A stretch of DNA of 64,000 bases from Azospirillum soli. Lineage in GTDB: Bacteria > Pseudomonadota > Alphaproteobacteria > Azospirillales > Azospirillaceae. Positions within the stretch are counted from its first letter, which is position 1. Every line of letters begins with the position of its first letter. Positions 1 through 7,841 of the stretch are shown piece by piece. Made by a program: the position numbers and the translations under genes. The notes beneath the pieces were generated by a model. It was not told where the DNA came from and did not search any database. It saw only the letters and a list, made by a program, of their open reading frames with translations. The stretch lies in NCBI RefSeq assembly GCF_017876165.1, contig NZ_JAGINQ010000005.1, forward strand, positions 248,001-312,000. Reading direction: 5' to 3'.

Positions 1-21
1 CCGCCAGCCGGCGGGCCCTGA

Positions 22-303
22 TCATGTCCCGGCGACCAGATCCCGATAATCCGGGTGCCGCTCGATGTAAGCCGCGATGAAGGGGCAGAGCGGCACCACC
101 GCCATGCCCTTGGCGCGGGCATCCTCCAGCGCGCCGCGCGCCAGGGCGGACCCGATGCCCTTTCCGGCCATGCTCTCCGGCACCTCGGTGTGGGTGAAGA
201 CCCGTCGGCCGTCCTCCATCCGATAATCCGCGAAGGCGGTCGCCCCATCGACGACCAGCTCATAGCGGCCGAGCGCCGCGTTGTCCTTCACCTCACCGCT
301 CAT
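22..303 (-). CDS. Small GNAT-like N-acetyltransferase (YjdJ/Gcn5-related type)
   Basis: A protein of about 93 residues matching the short single-domain GNAT family found widely in bacteria. The acetyl-CoA-binding segment is visible as ESMAGKGIGSALARGALEDAR, of which the GKGIG part is the pyrophosphate loop, and it is followed by the family's VVPLCPFIAAYIERHPDY. Substrate is unknown; small proteins of this type are poorly characterised. The open frame extends upstream to a GTG at 333, but the ATG at 303 has an AAGGGG-type ribosome binding site about 6 nt before it, so 303 is preferred. It is divergent from the hemD-like gene, with a roughly 110-base shared promoter region. Family assignment is confident; enzymatic role is not. 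Confidence 0.8.
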   Translation of the reverse strand: MSGEVKDNAALGRYELVVDGATAFADYRMEDGRRVFTHTEVPESMAGKGIGSALARGALEDARAKGMAVVPLCPFIAAYIERHPDYRDLVAGT

Positions 304-413
304 CCCAACCCCTTGCTTCCGTTGTTCCACCACAACGGGGAAGAGGACGCTGACGTTCCGGCGGCAGCCCTGTTAAGCTGACCGCCGACATCCACGATCC
401 GGAGACGCCGATC

Positions 414-1247
414 ATGGCAGAACGCGCGGGGACAGGCGATCTGGCCGGCCGACGCATCCTGGTCCCCGAAAGCCGCGAACTGGACCTGTTCTCCCGCATG
501 CTGGAAGGGCATGGGGCGGAAACCCTGCGCTGCCCGATGGTCAGCATGGAGGACGTGGACGACCCCGCACCCGTGGAGGCGTGGCTGCGTCGCCTGATCG
601 ACGGCCGCTTCGACGACCTGATTCTGCTGACCGGCGAGGGGCTGCGCCGCCTCACCGCGCTCGCCAGGAATCTCGGCATCGACGCCGCGATGGTGGAGGC
701 GCTGGGCCGTCTGCGCACCATCACGCGCGGCCCGAAGCCGGTCCGGGCGCTGCGCGAACTCGGCCTGTCGCCTTTCCTCACCGCCCCCGCCCCCACCACG
801 GACGGCGTGATCGAGGCGCTAAAGACGCTCGACCTCACCGGGCGGACGGTCGGCGTGCAGCTTTACCCCGACAACCCGAACGAGCCGCTCCTGAACGCCA
901 TCACCGCCGCCGGAGCCACCGCCGACGCGGTGGTGCCCTACCGCTACGCCAACGACGCCGAGACCGGCCGGGTCGAAGCGGCGATCCGCGAGATGGCCGC
1001 CGGGCGGATCGACTTCGTGGCCTTCACCAGTTCCCCCCAGGTCCGCCGCCTGCGCGACGTCGCCCGCGACCATGGTTTGGAGGCGGAATTCCAAGCCGGC
1101 CTTGCCCGCACGCGCATCGCCGCCGTGGGGCCGGTCGTCGCCGAAGCCGTGGAGGCGGTCGGCGGTCGCGTCGAGATATCACCGGAAAGCGTCTTCCACA
1201 TGAAGCCGCTGGTTAATGCCATCCGCGAGCGGCTACACGCGGAATAG
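414..1247 (+). CDS. hemD: Uroporphyrinogen-III synthase-like protein
   Basis: A 277-residue protein with the HemD two-lobe layout. It opens with GRRILVPESRELDLFSRMLE, has the conserved VAFTSSPQVRRL loop near residue 200, and the C-terminal IAAVGPVVAEAVEAVGG segment. HemD closes hydroxymethylbilane with D-ring inversion to give uroporphyrinogen III in the tetrapyrrole pathway. Start ATG is preceded by GGAG at 401-404. No other haem gene is nearby. Such isolated HemD-like proteins can be paralogues rather than the housekeeping enzyme, so the symbol is provisional. It is tail-to-tail with the Rrf2 gene, with no bases between the two stops. Confidence 0.75.
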   Translation: MAERAGTGDLAGRRILVPESRELDLFSRMLEGHGAETLRCPMVSMEDVDDPAPVEAWLRRLIDGRFDDLILLTGEGLRRLTALARNLGIDAAMVEALGRLRTITRGPKPVRALRELGLSPFLTAPAPTTDGVIEALKTLDLTGRTVGVQLYPDNPNEPLLNAITAAGATADAVVPYRYANDAETGRVEAAIREMAAGRIDFVAFTSSPQVRRLRDVARDHGLEAEFQAGLARTRIAAVGPVVAEAVEAVGGRVEISPESVFHMKPLVNAIRERLHAE

Positions 1248-1700
1248 TCAAATATCGAAGTGCGCGGCCGCCTCGCCCACCGCGATCCGGTGGCGGAGCG
1301 CATCCGTCAGCGTGCGGTTGTCCAGAACCTCGGCGATCGCGTCGCGCGCCTGGATCATCAGCCAACGGGTGGAGCAGGTCGCCGGATCCGCGCAGTCCTC
1401 GCAAGGCCGGTAGGCGAAGCGGCTGGCGCAGGGGATTGGAGCGAGATGGCCGTCGATCAGGCGGATGACCTCGCCGAAGGTGATGTCCGAGGCCGGGCGG
1501 GCCAGCCGGTAGCCGCCGCTCTTGCCGCGCTTGGCAAACAGCAGGCCGTGCTTGCGCAGTTCCACCAGAATGGCTTCCAGGAACTTGCGCGGGATGTTCT
1601 CGCGCTCGGCGATGTCGGCGATCAGCACAAGCTCGTCGTCCGTCCGCTCCGCCAGCATGATCAGCGCACGCAGCGCGTATTTGGCTTTCTGGGTCAGCAT
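1248..1700 (-). CDS. Rrf2-family transcriptional regulator, probable Fe-S sensor
   Basis: A 150-residue Rrf2 protein: winged helix at residues 1-65 (MLTQKAKYALRALIMLAE... IPRKFLEAILVELRKHGL ... KRGKSGGYRLARP) followed by a cysteine cluster at about C91, C100, C103 and C109. IscR, RirA and NsrR of this family hold an Fe-S cluster with three of the cysteines. The spacing here (CxxxxxxxxCxxCxxxxxC) does not exactly match the IscR pattern, so the signal sensed (iron, Fe-S status, NO or redox) cannot be assigned. Upstream of the start lies a short palindrome TTCAC-C-GTGAA at 1730-1740, a candidate autoregulatory site. Neighbours do not reveal the regulon. Confidence 0.85.
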   Translation of the reverse strand: MLTQKAKYALRALIMLAERTDDELVLIADIAERENIPRKFLEAILVELRKHGLLFAKRGKSGGYRLARPASDITFGEVIRLIDGHLAPIPCASRFAYRPCEDCADPATCSTRWLMIQARDAIAEVLDNRTLTDALRHRIAVGEAAAHFDI

Positions 1701-1989
1701 GATCGCACCCTGGCTCGTTCCGGCGACGGTTCACCGTGAAAAGACACCGGATGCGGAGAAATGCAAGCCCTTAACTACAGAAACGCGGAAGAAAGCCTTC
1801 TCCCGTAATGGGAAAGCCCTTTCCACCCCCCCCATGTTCTTGTTTGGTTTCGGCGTTTCCGTTAAGATGGCGCCATCAACACCCGAAATTCGTCCATAAA
1901 CCGATGCAACAAATCCCGCGCGGCTGTTGCATGATGCTGCACGCCATGCGCGTGCGGTATGCCTCGCCAGTTTGTTTGTGCACACATCG

Positions 1990-2008
1990 TTGTGCATCGA
2001 CTGCACAA
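1990..2008. promoter_or_regulatory. Palindrome TTGTGCA-N5-TGCACAA, candidate operator
   Basis: Perfect 7-bp arms TTGTGCA (1990-1996) and TGCACAA (2002-2008) with a 5-base spacer. A self-palindromic TGTGCACA lies just upstream at 1977-1984. The same heptamer recurs in a second palindrome at 2074-2108. The regulator is unknown. Confidence 0.45.
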
Positions 2009-2073
2009 TGGATGCTTACGAACAAATCGGCGAAAGCCACTGATAAGGAACAGTAATCAGCGATTTTTTCCCA

Positions 2074-2108
2074 TTGTGCAGATTCCCGATTCTCCGAAAT
2101 CTGCACAA
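2074..2108. promoter_or_regulatory. Long palindrome with 11-bp arms containing TTGTGCA
   Basis: Arms TTGTGCAGATT (2074-2084) and AATCTGCACAA (2098-2108) are perfect complements separated by 13 bases. An imperfect further copy, CGCACAA, follows at 2112-2118. Such long arms could be a protein-binding site or an RNA hairpin. Confidence 0.45.
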
Positions 2109-2120
2109 CGGCGCACAACG

Positions 2121-2147
2121 GAGGCCATGCAACAACCGCATGGCCTC
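2121..2147 (-). terminator. Hairpin 3' of the M20 hydrolase gene
   Basis: Perfect 10-bp stem GAGGCCATGC (2121-2130) and GCATGGCCTC (2138-2147) with a 7-base loop, starting 10 bases after the stop of the minus-strand M20 gene. There is no T-tract, so it could be a Rho-assisted end or a 3' stabilising hairpin. Confidence 0.5.
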
Positions 2148-2157
2148 GTAGCCTCCA

Positions 2158-3387
2158 TCAACCGGCCTTGAGCAGGTCGAACAGCGACAGCGCCACGACC
2201 TCAGTCGCCTTGAACAGGTCGGACAGGGGCAGCCGCTCGTCGGCGCGGTGGGCGTTGGCCTCCTCGATGGTGTGCGGACCGGCGCCGAACAGGACGATGG
2301 GCACGCCCGCATCCGCGTAATGGCGAGCGTCTGTGTAGAGCGGCACGCCCTTCGACCCGACCGGCTCGCCCATGACACGGCTGGCGTGGCCGCAGAGAAT
2401 CTCCGCCAGCCGGTCGGTGCCGGGCAGCGGGGTCAGCGGCCGGGCCAGCAGGATGCGGCGCACCTCCACCCGCGCCCGCGGGACGGCCTGGACGGCCTCG
2501 GCGATCAGGGCGCGCAGGCCCGCCTCGACGGTTTCCGGATTCTCCTCCGGGATCATGCGGCGGTCGAGCCGCAGCGTGACGCGGTCCGGCACCACGTTGG
2601 TGTTGATGCCGCCCTTGATGAGGCCGACGGTCAACTGCGGCGACCCAATGCCCGGCGTTGCCGACACGGTGCCGCCGAAGCCCTTGCGGTGCTCGTACAG
2701 CGCGTTCAGCACGGCGGTCGCCGCTTCCAGCGCGTCGATGCCGGTCATCGGCAGGGCGGCGTGGGCGGACTTGCCGGTGACCTCCACCTCCAGGTGCAGG
2801 CAGCCGTTGTGGGCGGTGACGACGGCGTAGCTGAAACCGGCGGCAATGGCGAAGTCGGGCTTGGTCAGCCCTTCGTCCAGCAGCCACTTCGGCCCGATTT
2901 CGCCGCCGGCCTCCTCGTCGTAGGTCAGGTGCAGTTCGACGGTGCCCCGGTCCAGCCCGGCCTTTTCCAGCGCCAGCAGCGCGTAGGCGTAGGAGGCGAA
3001 GTCCGACTTCGACACGGCGACGCCGCGCCCGTACATCCAGCCGTCCACCACCTCGGCGCCGTACGGGTCGCGGGTCCAGCCCTCGCCGGGCGGCACCACG
3101 TCGCCGTGGGCGTTCAGCGCCACCACCGGGCCATCACCGAAACGGCGGCGGACGATCAGGTTGGTTGCCGTGACCATGCCGTTGGCCCGCACAAGCTCGG
3201 TCGGCACAGGGTGGCGCTCGACGGTCAGGCCCATGGCCTCCAGCAATTCGGCGGCGCGCTTCGCGTGGGGGGCGCAGTCGCCGGCCGGGTTGTCGGAGGG
3301 CACCTTGACCAGCTCGGCCAGGAAGCGGACCTGCTCGTCACGGGCCGTGCCCAGATAGTCGCGGATGGCCTGTTGCGCGTCGGTCAT
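2158..3387 (-). CDS. M20-family metallohydrolase (ArgE/DapE-like)
   Basis: A 409-residue cytosolic zinc hydrolase of the M20 family, which removes acyl or carbamoyl groups from amino compounds. Visible metal and catalytic residues are H94 in NAHGDVVPPG, D129 in VAVSKSDFA, the EE pair at 158-159 in YDEEAGG, and the late His at about 380 in NAHRADE. The middle dimerisation domain starts near HLEVEVTGKSAHAALP. It begins three bases after the allantoate amidohydrolase stop, so the two are co-transcribed with uraD. Position suggests a ureide or N-acyl/carbamoyl substrate from purine breakdown. Acetylornithine deacetylase is the general annotation, but an arginine role has no support here. Confidence 0.85.
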   Translation of the reverse strand: MTDAQQAIRDYLGTARDEQVRFLAELVKVPSDNPAGDCAPHAKRAAELLEAMGLTVERHPVPTELVRANGMVTATNLIVRRRFGDGPVVALNAHGDVVPPGEGWTRDPYGAEVVDGWMYGRGVAVSKSDFASYAYALLALEKAGLDRGTVELHLTYDEEAGGEIGPKWLLDEGLTKPDFAIAAGFSYAVVTAHNGCLHLEVEVTGKSAHAALPMTGIDALEAATAVLNALYEHRKGFGGTVSATPGIGSPQLTVGLIKGGINTNVVPDRVTLRLDRRMIPEENPETVEAGLRALIAEAVQAVPRARVEVRRILLARPLTPLPGTDRLAEILCGHASRVMGEPVGSKGVPLYTDARHYADAGVPIVLFGAGPHTIEEANAHRADERLPLSDLFKATEVVALSLFDLLKAG

Positions 3388-3390
3388 GAG

Positions 3391-4617
3391 TCAGGGAGCC
3401 CCGTGTTCGAAATGGCGGATGAGGTCGAGAAGGACGCGCACCGCCAGATCGGCGTCCTCCACGGTGATGGACTCGGCCGGGTTGTGGCTGATGCCCCCCC
3501 GGCAACGGACGAACAGCATGCCCATGGGCAGCACGCCGGCAAAGGCCATGGCGTCGTGTCCGGCCCCGCTCGGCAGGTGATGCGGCCGGATCCCGGCCCG
3601 CCGCACGGCGGCTTCGATCTGCCGGATGATCTTGGGGGAACAGGGGGCCGCGTCCGCTTGGTGCCCCGGCTTGATGGCGAGCGTCACGCCGCGCCGCTTC
3701 GCGATGGCCTCCAATTCCGCATGGATTGCCGCGCATGCCGTCCGCCGCACGGCGTCGACCGGCGCCCGGATGTCCAATGTGAACAGAACCTCACCGGGGA
3801 TGACGTTGACGGCACCGGGCTTCGCGTCCAGCCGGCCCACGGTCGCCACCAGATCCGGCGTCCCCGCGCCCACCCGCTCCACCGCCAGCACCATCTCGGA
3901 CGCCGCCGCCAGGGCGTCACGGCGCAGCGCCATCGGCACAGTCCCCGCGTGACCCGCCATCCCGCCGACCCGAACCGAGAATCGCGAGGCCCCGTTGATC
4001 CCCGTGACGATGCCAAGCGGAAGCCCTTCCGCCTCCAGAACCGGCCCCTGCTCGATGTGAACCTCGATGAAGGCCAGGGTGTCCATCCGCGCCGCCGACG
4101 CGACCGCGTCCGGATCACCGCCGAAGTCCCGCAGCGCGTCCTGCAGCGCCACGCCGTCGCGGTCCCGCGCATCCAGCGCCGCCGGGTCGAACCGCCCGGC
4201 CACGGCGCGGCTGCCGGTCAGGGTAACGGGAAAGCGCACGCCCTCCTCGTCGCCGAAGCCCAGCACCTCGATGGCAAAGGGCAACCGCTCGCCGCGCCGG
4301 TTCAGCTCCCCCACCGCCGCGACGGCGGCCAGCACACCCAGGTTGCCATCATACTTGCCGGCGTTGCGCACCGTGTCGATGTGGGAGCCGAGCAGCAGGG
4401 CCGGCGCGCCCGGCGCGGCCCCCTCGCACCGCCCGACCACCGTCCCCACGGGGTCGAGCGTTGCCGTCATTCCGGCCTCGCGCATCCAGGCCATCAGCTG
4501 GTCGGCGGCGGCCCGGTGCTGCGGCGTCAGGAACAGCCGGGTCAGCGCCCCCTCCTCCTCGGAGAAGGCGGCGAACCGCTCCAGCCGCTCCATCAGCGCC
4601 GCGCCGAACACCGTCAC
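3391..4617 (-). CDS. Allantoate amidohydrolase / N-carbamoyl-amino-acid hydrolase family
   Basis: A roughly 408-residue M20-type enzyme of the AllC/HyuC branch. Family motifs are LLLGSHIDTVRNAGKYDGNLG (metal His and Asp), FGDEEGVRFPVTLTGSRA, HIEQGPVLE, GHAGTVPM and the C-terminal GAGHDAMAF and GISHNPAE. It hydrolyses allantoate to release ammonia and CO2 en route to ureidoglycolate. The context with OHCU decarboxylase favours allantoate over other N-carbamoyl substrates. The open frame starts at 4644, inside uraD, but a GTG at 4617 overlaps the uraD stop as GTGA and has AAGGA nine bases upstream. That start is chosen, and it implies translational coupling. Confidence 0.85.
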   Translation of the reverse strand: MTVFGAALMERLERFAAFSEEEGALTRLFLTPQHRAAADQLMAWMREAGMTATLDPVGTVVGRCEGAAPGAPALLLGSHIDTVRNAGKYDGNLGVLAAVAAVGELNRRGERLPFAIEVLGFGDEEGVRFPVTLTGSRAVAGRFDPAALDARDRDGVALQDALRDFGGDPDAVASAARMDTLAFIEVHIEQGPVLEAEGLPLGIVTGINGASRFSVRVGGMAGHAGTVPMALRRDALAAASEMVLAVERVGAGTPDLVATVGRLDAKPGAVNVIPGEVLFTLDIRAPVDAVRRTACAAIHAELEAIAKRRGVTLAIKPGHQADAAPCSPKIIRQIEAAVRRAGIRPHHLPSGAGHDAMAFAGVLPMGMLFVRCRGGISHNPAESITVEDADLAVRVLLDLIRHFEHGAP

Positions 4618-5096
4618 GGCAGCATGTCCTTCAGGCGCAGCCACGCGATCCGCTCCACCTGGGCCAGGGCGGTGGCGAACTCCTCCTCCGGGCCGTTGTG
4701 GACGCGCGCCTCGAAGGCCTCCAGGATCTCGGCCCGGCTGCGGCCCTTGACCGCCATGATGAAGGGGAAGCCGAATCGCGCCTTGTACGCGTCGTTCAGG
4801 TCTGTGAAGCGCGCGAACTCCTCCGGCGTACAGCGGTCCAACCCGGCGCTCGCCTGCTCCAGGCTGGAATCGGCGGTCAGCTCACCGCGCACCGCCAGCT
4901 TGCCGGCAAGGTCCGGGTGCGCGTTCAGCAGGGCCAACTGCTTCTCCCGAGGTGCGGCGCGCAGCACCGCCACCATGGCGGCATGCAGCCCCTCGGCGGT
5001 GTCCGGGATGGGGCCGGCGTCCCATGCGCCCTCGGCGATCCAGGGCGAATGTTCGAACACGCCGCCGAAGCGGGTCAGAAAGGCCGCGCGGTCCAT
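4614..5096 (-). CDS. uraD: 2-oxo-4-hydroxy-4-carboxy-5-ureidoimidazoline (OHCU) decarboxylase
   Basis: A 160-residue all-helical enzyme that decarboxylates OHCU to S-allantoin, the third step of uricolysis. The catalytic His lies in NAHPDLAGK (about residue 60), SLEQ at about 79-82 carries the catalytic Glu, and RFGFPFIMAVKG at 107-117 is the family signature. It is the first gene of the minus-strand trio with allantoate amidohydrolase and the M20 hydrolase. It is divergent from uraH across 158 bases, which must hold promoters for both. Confidence 0.95.
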   Translation of the reverse strand: MDRAAFLTRFGGVFEHSPWIAEGAWDAGPIPDTAEGLHAAMVAVLRAAPREKQLALLNAHPDLAGKLAVRGELTADSSLEQASAGLDRCTPEEFARFTDLNDAYKARFGFPFIMAVKGRSRAEILEAFEARVHNGPEEEFATALAQVERIAWLRLKDMLP

Positions 5097-5254
5097 TTGG
5101 CTTGGTCGGGCTTCCCCAGAGTGGCGGAGCGGCTATCCTAGCCGGATTTTCCGGCCTCCGCTTTTCGGTTCCGTTTGAAAGTCTTTTTGGGCGGTCCCGG
5201 TTCGGGCCAGGATGGGGCACCGCTATAACCGAAGCTTCCACAATGGAGGAACGC

Positions 5255-5632
5255 ATGGCCGACACCGGTCGCCTGACGACACACGTTCTCGACACGACCC
5301 ACGGCCGCCCCGGTGCCGGCATCGCCGTGACCCTCTACCGGATTGAGGGCGGCGGCATGGAAGACGACGTCCGGACCCGACTGGTCCAGACCCGCACCAA
5401 CGCCGACGGCCGCTGCGACGCGCCGCTGCTCGCCGGGGCGGAGCTGACGCCCGGCGTCTACGAACTGGTGTTCGAGGCCGGGGCCTACTTCCGCGCCGCC
5501 GGGATCAGCCTGCCGGATCCGGCCTTCCTCGACATGGTGCCGATCCGCTTCGGAATCGCCAACGCGGACCAGCATTACCATGTGCCCCTGCTGATCTCCC
5601 CCTACAGCTACTCCACCTACCGGGGCAGCTGA
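5255..5632 (+). CDS. uraH: 5-hydroxyisourate hydrolase (transthyretin-related protein)
   Basis: A 125-residue protein that opens the ring of 5-hydroxyisourate to OHCU. The N-terminal signature LTTHVLDTTHGRPG and the invariant C-terminal tetrapeptide YRGS (122-125) separate it from true transthyretin and mark an active hydrolase; the late His is in DQHYHVPLLISPY. Start ATG at 5255 follows GGAGGA at 5245-5250. No signal peptide, so it is cytosolic. Its 3' end overlaps the puuD 3' end by 16 bases on the opposite strand. Confidence 0.95.
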   Translation: MADTGRLTTHVLDTTHGRPGAGIAVTLYRIEGGGMEDDVRTRLVQTRTNADGRCDAPLLAGAELTPGVYELVFEAGAYFRAAGISLPDPAFLDMVPIRFGIANADQHYHVPLLISPYSYSTYRGS

Positions 5633-6804
5633 TCGGTCCAGGCCGCCAGGACCTGCCGTTCCTCCGGCGTGATCTGGGTGACGTTGCCGGGCGGCATGGC
5701 GTTGGACAGAACCGCCCAGCTGCGGATCGGGCCGGCGTGGCGGCGAATCTCCTCCGCGCTGTCCAGCCGCACGCCGCGCGGCGGGGCGGCAATGCCCTCC
5801 CACACCGGGGAGGCGGCGTGGCACATGCTGCACCGGGAGGTCACGATCTCCTCCACCTGCGCGAAGTCGGCGGAAGCCGGCGAGGCGGCGACGCTGTCCT
5901 TTGGCCCCACCGTGCTCAGCGCGACGATGGCGACCATGCCGGCGGCGGCCACGCCCCAGGTCCACCAGGGCGCCGGCTTTCCGGCGTGCTTCGAATTGAA
6001 GAAGTGGCGGATGGCCGCGCCGACCACCAGAACGACGGCAACGATGACCCAGCTGTAGCGGGTGCCGAAGGCCAGCGGGTAATGGTTGCTGATCATCAGG
6101 AAGACGACCGGCAGGGTCAGGTAGTTGTTGTGGAGCGATCGCTGCTTGGCCGCCTTGCCCAGCGCCGGATCCGGCACCTCCCCCGCCATCATCGCCGCCA
6201 CCGCCTTGCGCTGGTTGGGTATTATCAGCCGGAACACGTTGGCCGACATGATGGTCCCGATCAGCGCCCCGACGTGCAGCATGGCCGCCCGTCCGCTGAA
6301 CACGTGGCTCAAGCCCCAGGCCACCGCGACCAAGAAGACGAAGCCGGCCAGGGCCAGCTTGGTGTCGTCCTTGCCCAGCGGCGACTTGCACATGCGGTCA
6401 TAGACGTGCCAGCCCAGCCCCAGCGCGCCCAGGCTGATCAGGATCGCGCCCCACCAGGGCAGGTTCAGCACCTCCGGGTCGATCAGGAACAGGTTGGCGC
6501 CGTGGTAGTACAGCACCGCCAGCAGGCAGAAGCCGCTGAGCCACGTCGCGTAGGATTCCCACTTGAACCACGTCAGCTTCTCCGGCAGTTCCGCCGGGGC
6601 CACCATGTACTTGACCATGTGGTAGAAGCCGCCACCGTGGATCTGCCACGCCTCGCCCGCCGCGCCCTCAGCCAGCCCCTCGCGCCGCCGCAGGCTGAGG
6701 TCCAGATGGATGAAGTAGAAGGAAGAGCCGATCCAGGCGATGGCCGTGATGACGTGCAGCCAACGCACCAGAAAATTGGCCCATTCCCAGACAATCGGCT
6801 CCAT
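5617..6804 (-). CDS. puuD: Membrane-bound urate oxidase (urate hydroxylase) with C-terminal cytochrome c
   Basis: A 395-residue PuuD protein. The N-terminal part has about eight membrane helices, with the family start WANFLVRWLHVITAIAWIG, the conserved GGGFYHMVKY, and LSHVFSGRAAMLHVGALIGT. After a final helix near residue 290 comes a cytochrome c domain with haem-binding CSMCH at 325-329 and a likely Met ligand in NAMPPGN near 370. It oxidises urate to 5-hydroxyisourate and passes electrons to the respiratory chain rather than making peroxide as soluble uricase does. The divergent LysR gene 116 bases away is the probable regulator. Confidence 0.93.
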   Translation of the reverse strand: MEPIVWEWANFLVRWLHVITAIAWIGSSFYFIHLDLSLRRREGLAEGAAGEAWQIHGGGFYHMVKYMVAPAELPEKLTWFKWESYATWLSGFCLLAVLYYHGANLFLIDPEVLNLPWWGAILISLGALGLGWHVYDRMCKSPLGKDDTKLALAGFVFLVAVAWGLSHVFSGRAAMLHVGALIGTIMSANVFRLIIPNQRKAVAAMMAGEVPDPALGKAAKQRSLHNNYLTLPVVFLMISNHYPLAFGTRYSWVIVAVVLVVGAAIRHFFNSKHAGKPAPWWTWGVAAAGMVAIVALSTVGPKDSVAASPASADFAQVEEIVTSRCSMCHAASPVWEGIAAPPRGVRLDSAEEIRRHAGPIRSWAVLSNAMPPGNVTQITPEERQVLAAWTDQLPR

Positions 6805-6920
6805 CGCGCCATGGCCTCCGTCGTGAATCCGGTGGAAGTGTAGGGGGGCTGCGCCCCCGGCACTTTCAAAAAGAACGCAAAGGTGAAATGATTTTTCCCG
6901 ACCGAAAGGAGGGCTGAGCC

Positions 6921-7841
6921 TTGGCGTTGTTGGAAAACATGCGGGTGTTCGTGCGGGTGGTGGAGCTGGGCAGCCTGTCGGCGGCCGGCCGCAGCCTGCG
7001 CCTGTCGCCCGCCGTGGTCAGCCATCGCCTGCAAAGCCTGGAAGAGCATCTGAACGCCCGCCTGCTGAACCGCACCACCCGCCAGGTGCAGTTCACCGAG
7101 GCCGGCAAGGTCTTCTACGAACAGTGCCTGGAGGTGCTGGACGCCGCCGAGCGCGCCGAGAGCAGCGTGGCGGCCATCGGCGGCGCCCCCGTGGGCAGCC
7201 TGCGCGTCACCGCCCCGCTCGGCTTCGGCCGGCGCATCCTGGCGCCGATGGTGCCGCGCTTCCGGGCGGCCAACCCGCTGGTGGACGTGCGGCTGCGCCT
7301 GTCCGATCACATCCTGGACCTGCTGCGCGAGGCGACCGACGTGGCGATCCGCATGGCGGTGCTGAAGGACTCCAGCTTCGTCGTCCGCAAGGTCGCCGAC
7401 CTGCCCCGCGTGCTCTGCGCCGCCCCCGCCTATCTGGAGCGGCGCGGCACGCCCGAGCGGCCGGAGGATTTGCTGGACCACCATTGCCTGCTGCTGCGTT
7501 TTCCCGGGTCGCAGCAGTTCCAATGGACGCTGCAAGGGCCGAACGGCCCGATGAACCTGCCGGTCACCGGCCAGTTCGACGCCGACGATGGCGACGTGCT
7601 GACCGCCTGGGCGCTGGCTGGCGAAGGAATCGTCCTGAAACCCGTCTGGGAGGTCGCCGAGCATCTGCAAAGCGGGCGCTTGAGCCTCGTCCTGCCGGAC
7701 TGCCCGCCGGAGCCGGTGACGCTGGCCGTGCTCTACCCGCACCGCAGCCTGCTGCCGGCGAAGATCCGCGCCTTCATCGACTTCTTCGTGGACAACGTCC
7801 GCGCCGACCTCACCCGGCTCGGTCCCGGCGCGGTTCTGTGA
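6921..7841 (+). CDS. LysR-family transcriptional regulator, probably of urate catabolism
   Basis: A 306-residue LysR protein. The winged HTH is at residues 1-60 (VRVVELGSLSAAGRSLRLSPAVVSHRLQSLEEHLNARLLNRTTR) and the effector-binding domain runs from about 90 to 295. The start is a TTG at 6921: AAAGGAGGG at 6905-6913 gives an ideal spacing, while the next ATG at 6939 is poorly placed. It is divergent from puuD, the usual arrangement for LysR regulators and their targets, so control of puuD is inferred. It resembles the CrgA/PecT-like LysR subgroup. Its last 32 bases overlap the amidase gene tail-to-tail. Confidence 0.9.
   Translation: MALLENMRVFVRVVELGSLSAAGRSLRLSPAVVSHRLQSLEEHLNARLLNRTTRQVQFTEAGKVFYEQCLEVLDAAERAESSVAAIGGAPVGSLRVTAPLGFGRRILAPMVPRFRAANPLVDVRLRLSDHILDLLREATDVAIRMAVLKDSSFVVRKVADLPRVLCAAPAYLERRGTPERPEDLLDHHCLLLRFPGSQQFQWTLQGPNGPMNLPVTGQFDADDGDVLTAWALAGEGIVLKPVWEVAEHLQSGRLSLVLPDCPPEPVTLAVLYPHRSLLPAKIRAFIDFFVDNVRADLTRLGPGAVL

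Larger units (their letters stand above)
1701..2157. other. 457-base intergenic region with TTGTGCA repeats
   Basis: No convincing gene is seen on either strand; the short open frames here lack ribosome binding sites and protein-like composition. The region is less GC-rich than its surroundings. Its second half carries several copies of TTGTGCA and its complement (1976-1982, 1990-1996, 2002-2008, 2074-2080, 2102-2108), listed separately, and a hairpin just after the M20 gene. It forms the upstream region of the Rrf2 gene and the downstream region of the M20 gene. Confidence 0.6.

Noticed and set aside
1..21. Hairpin CCGCC-agcc-GGCGG after the GNAT gene
   Set aside because: Only a 5-bp stem, with no T-tract and cut by the window edge; too weak to call a terminator.
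1976..1984. TTGTGCACA as a possible DnaA box
   Set aside because: It differs from the TTATCCACA consensus at two core positions, and there is no dnaA, repABC or AT-rich unwinding region nearby.
1731..2171. Short open frames on both strands in the TTGTGCA region
   Set aside because: No ribosome binding sites, Cys/His-rich random composition, and overlap with palindromes; treated as non-coding.
2248..5178. A 976-residue plus-strand open frame across the ureide genes
   Set aside because: It is antisense to three clear enzymes, has Arg/Gly/His-rich composition and no domain or ribosome binding site. It is a GC-bias shadow.
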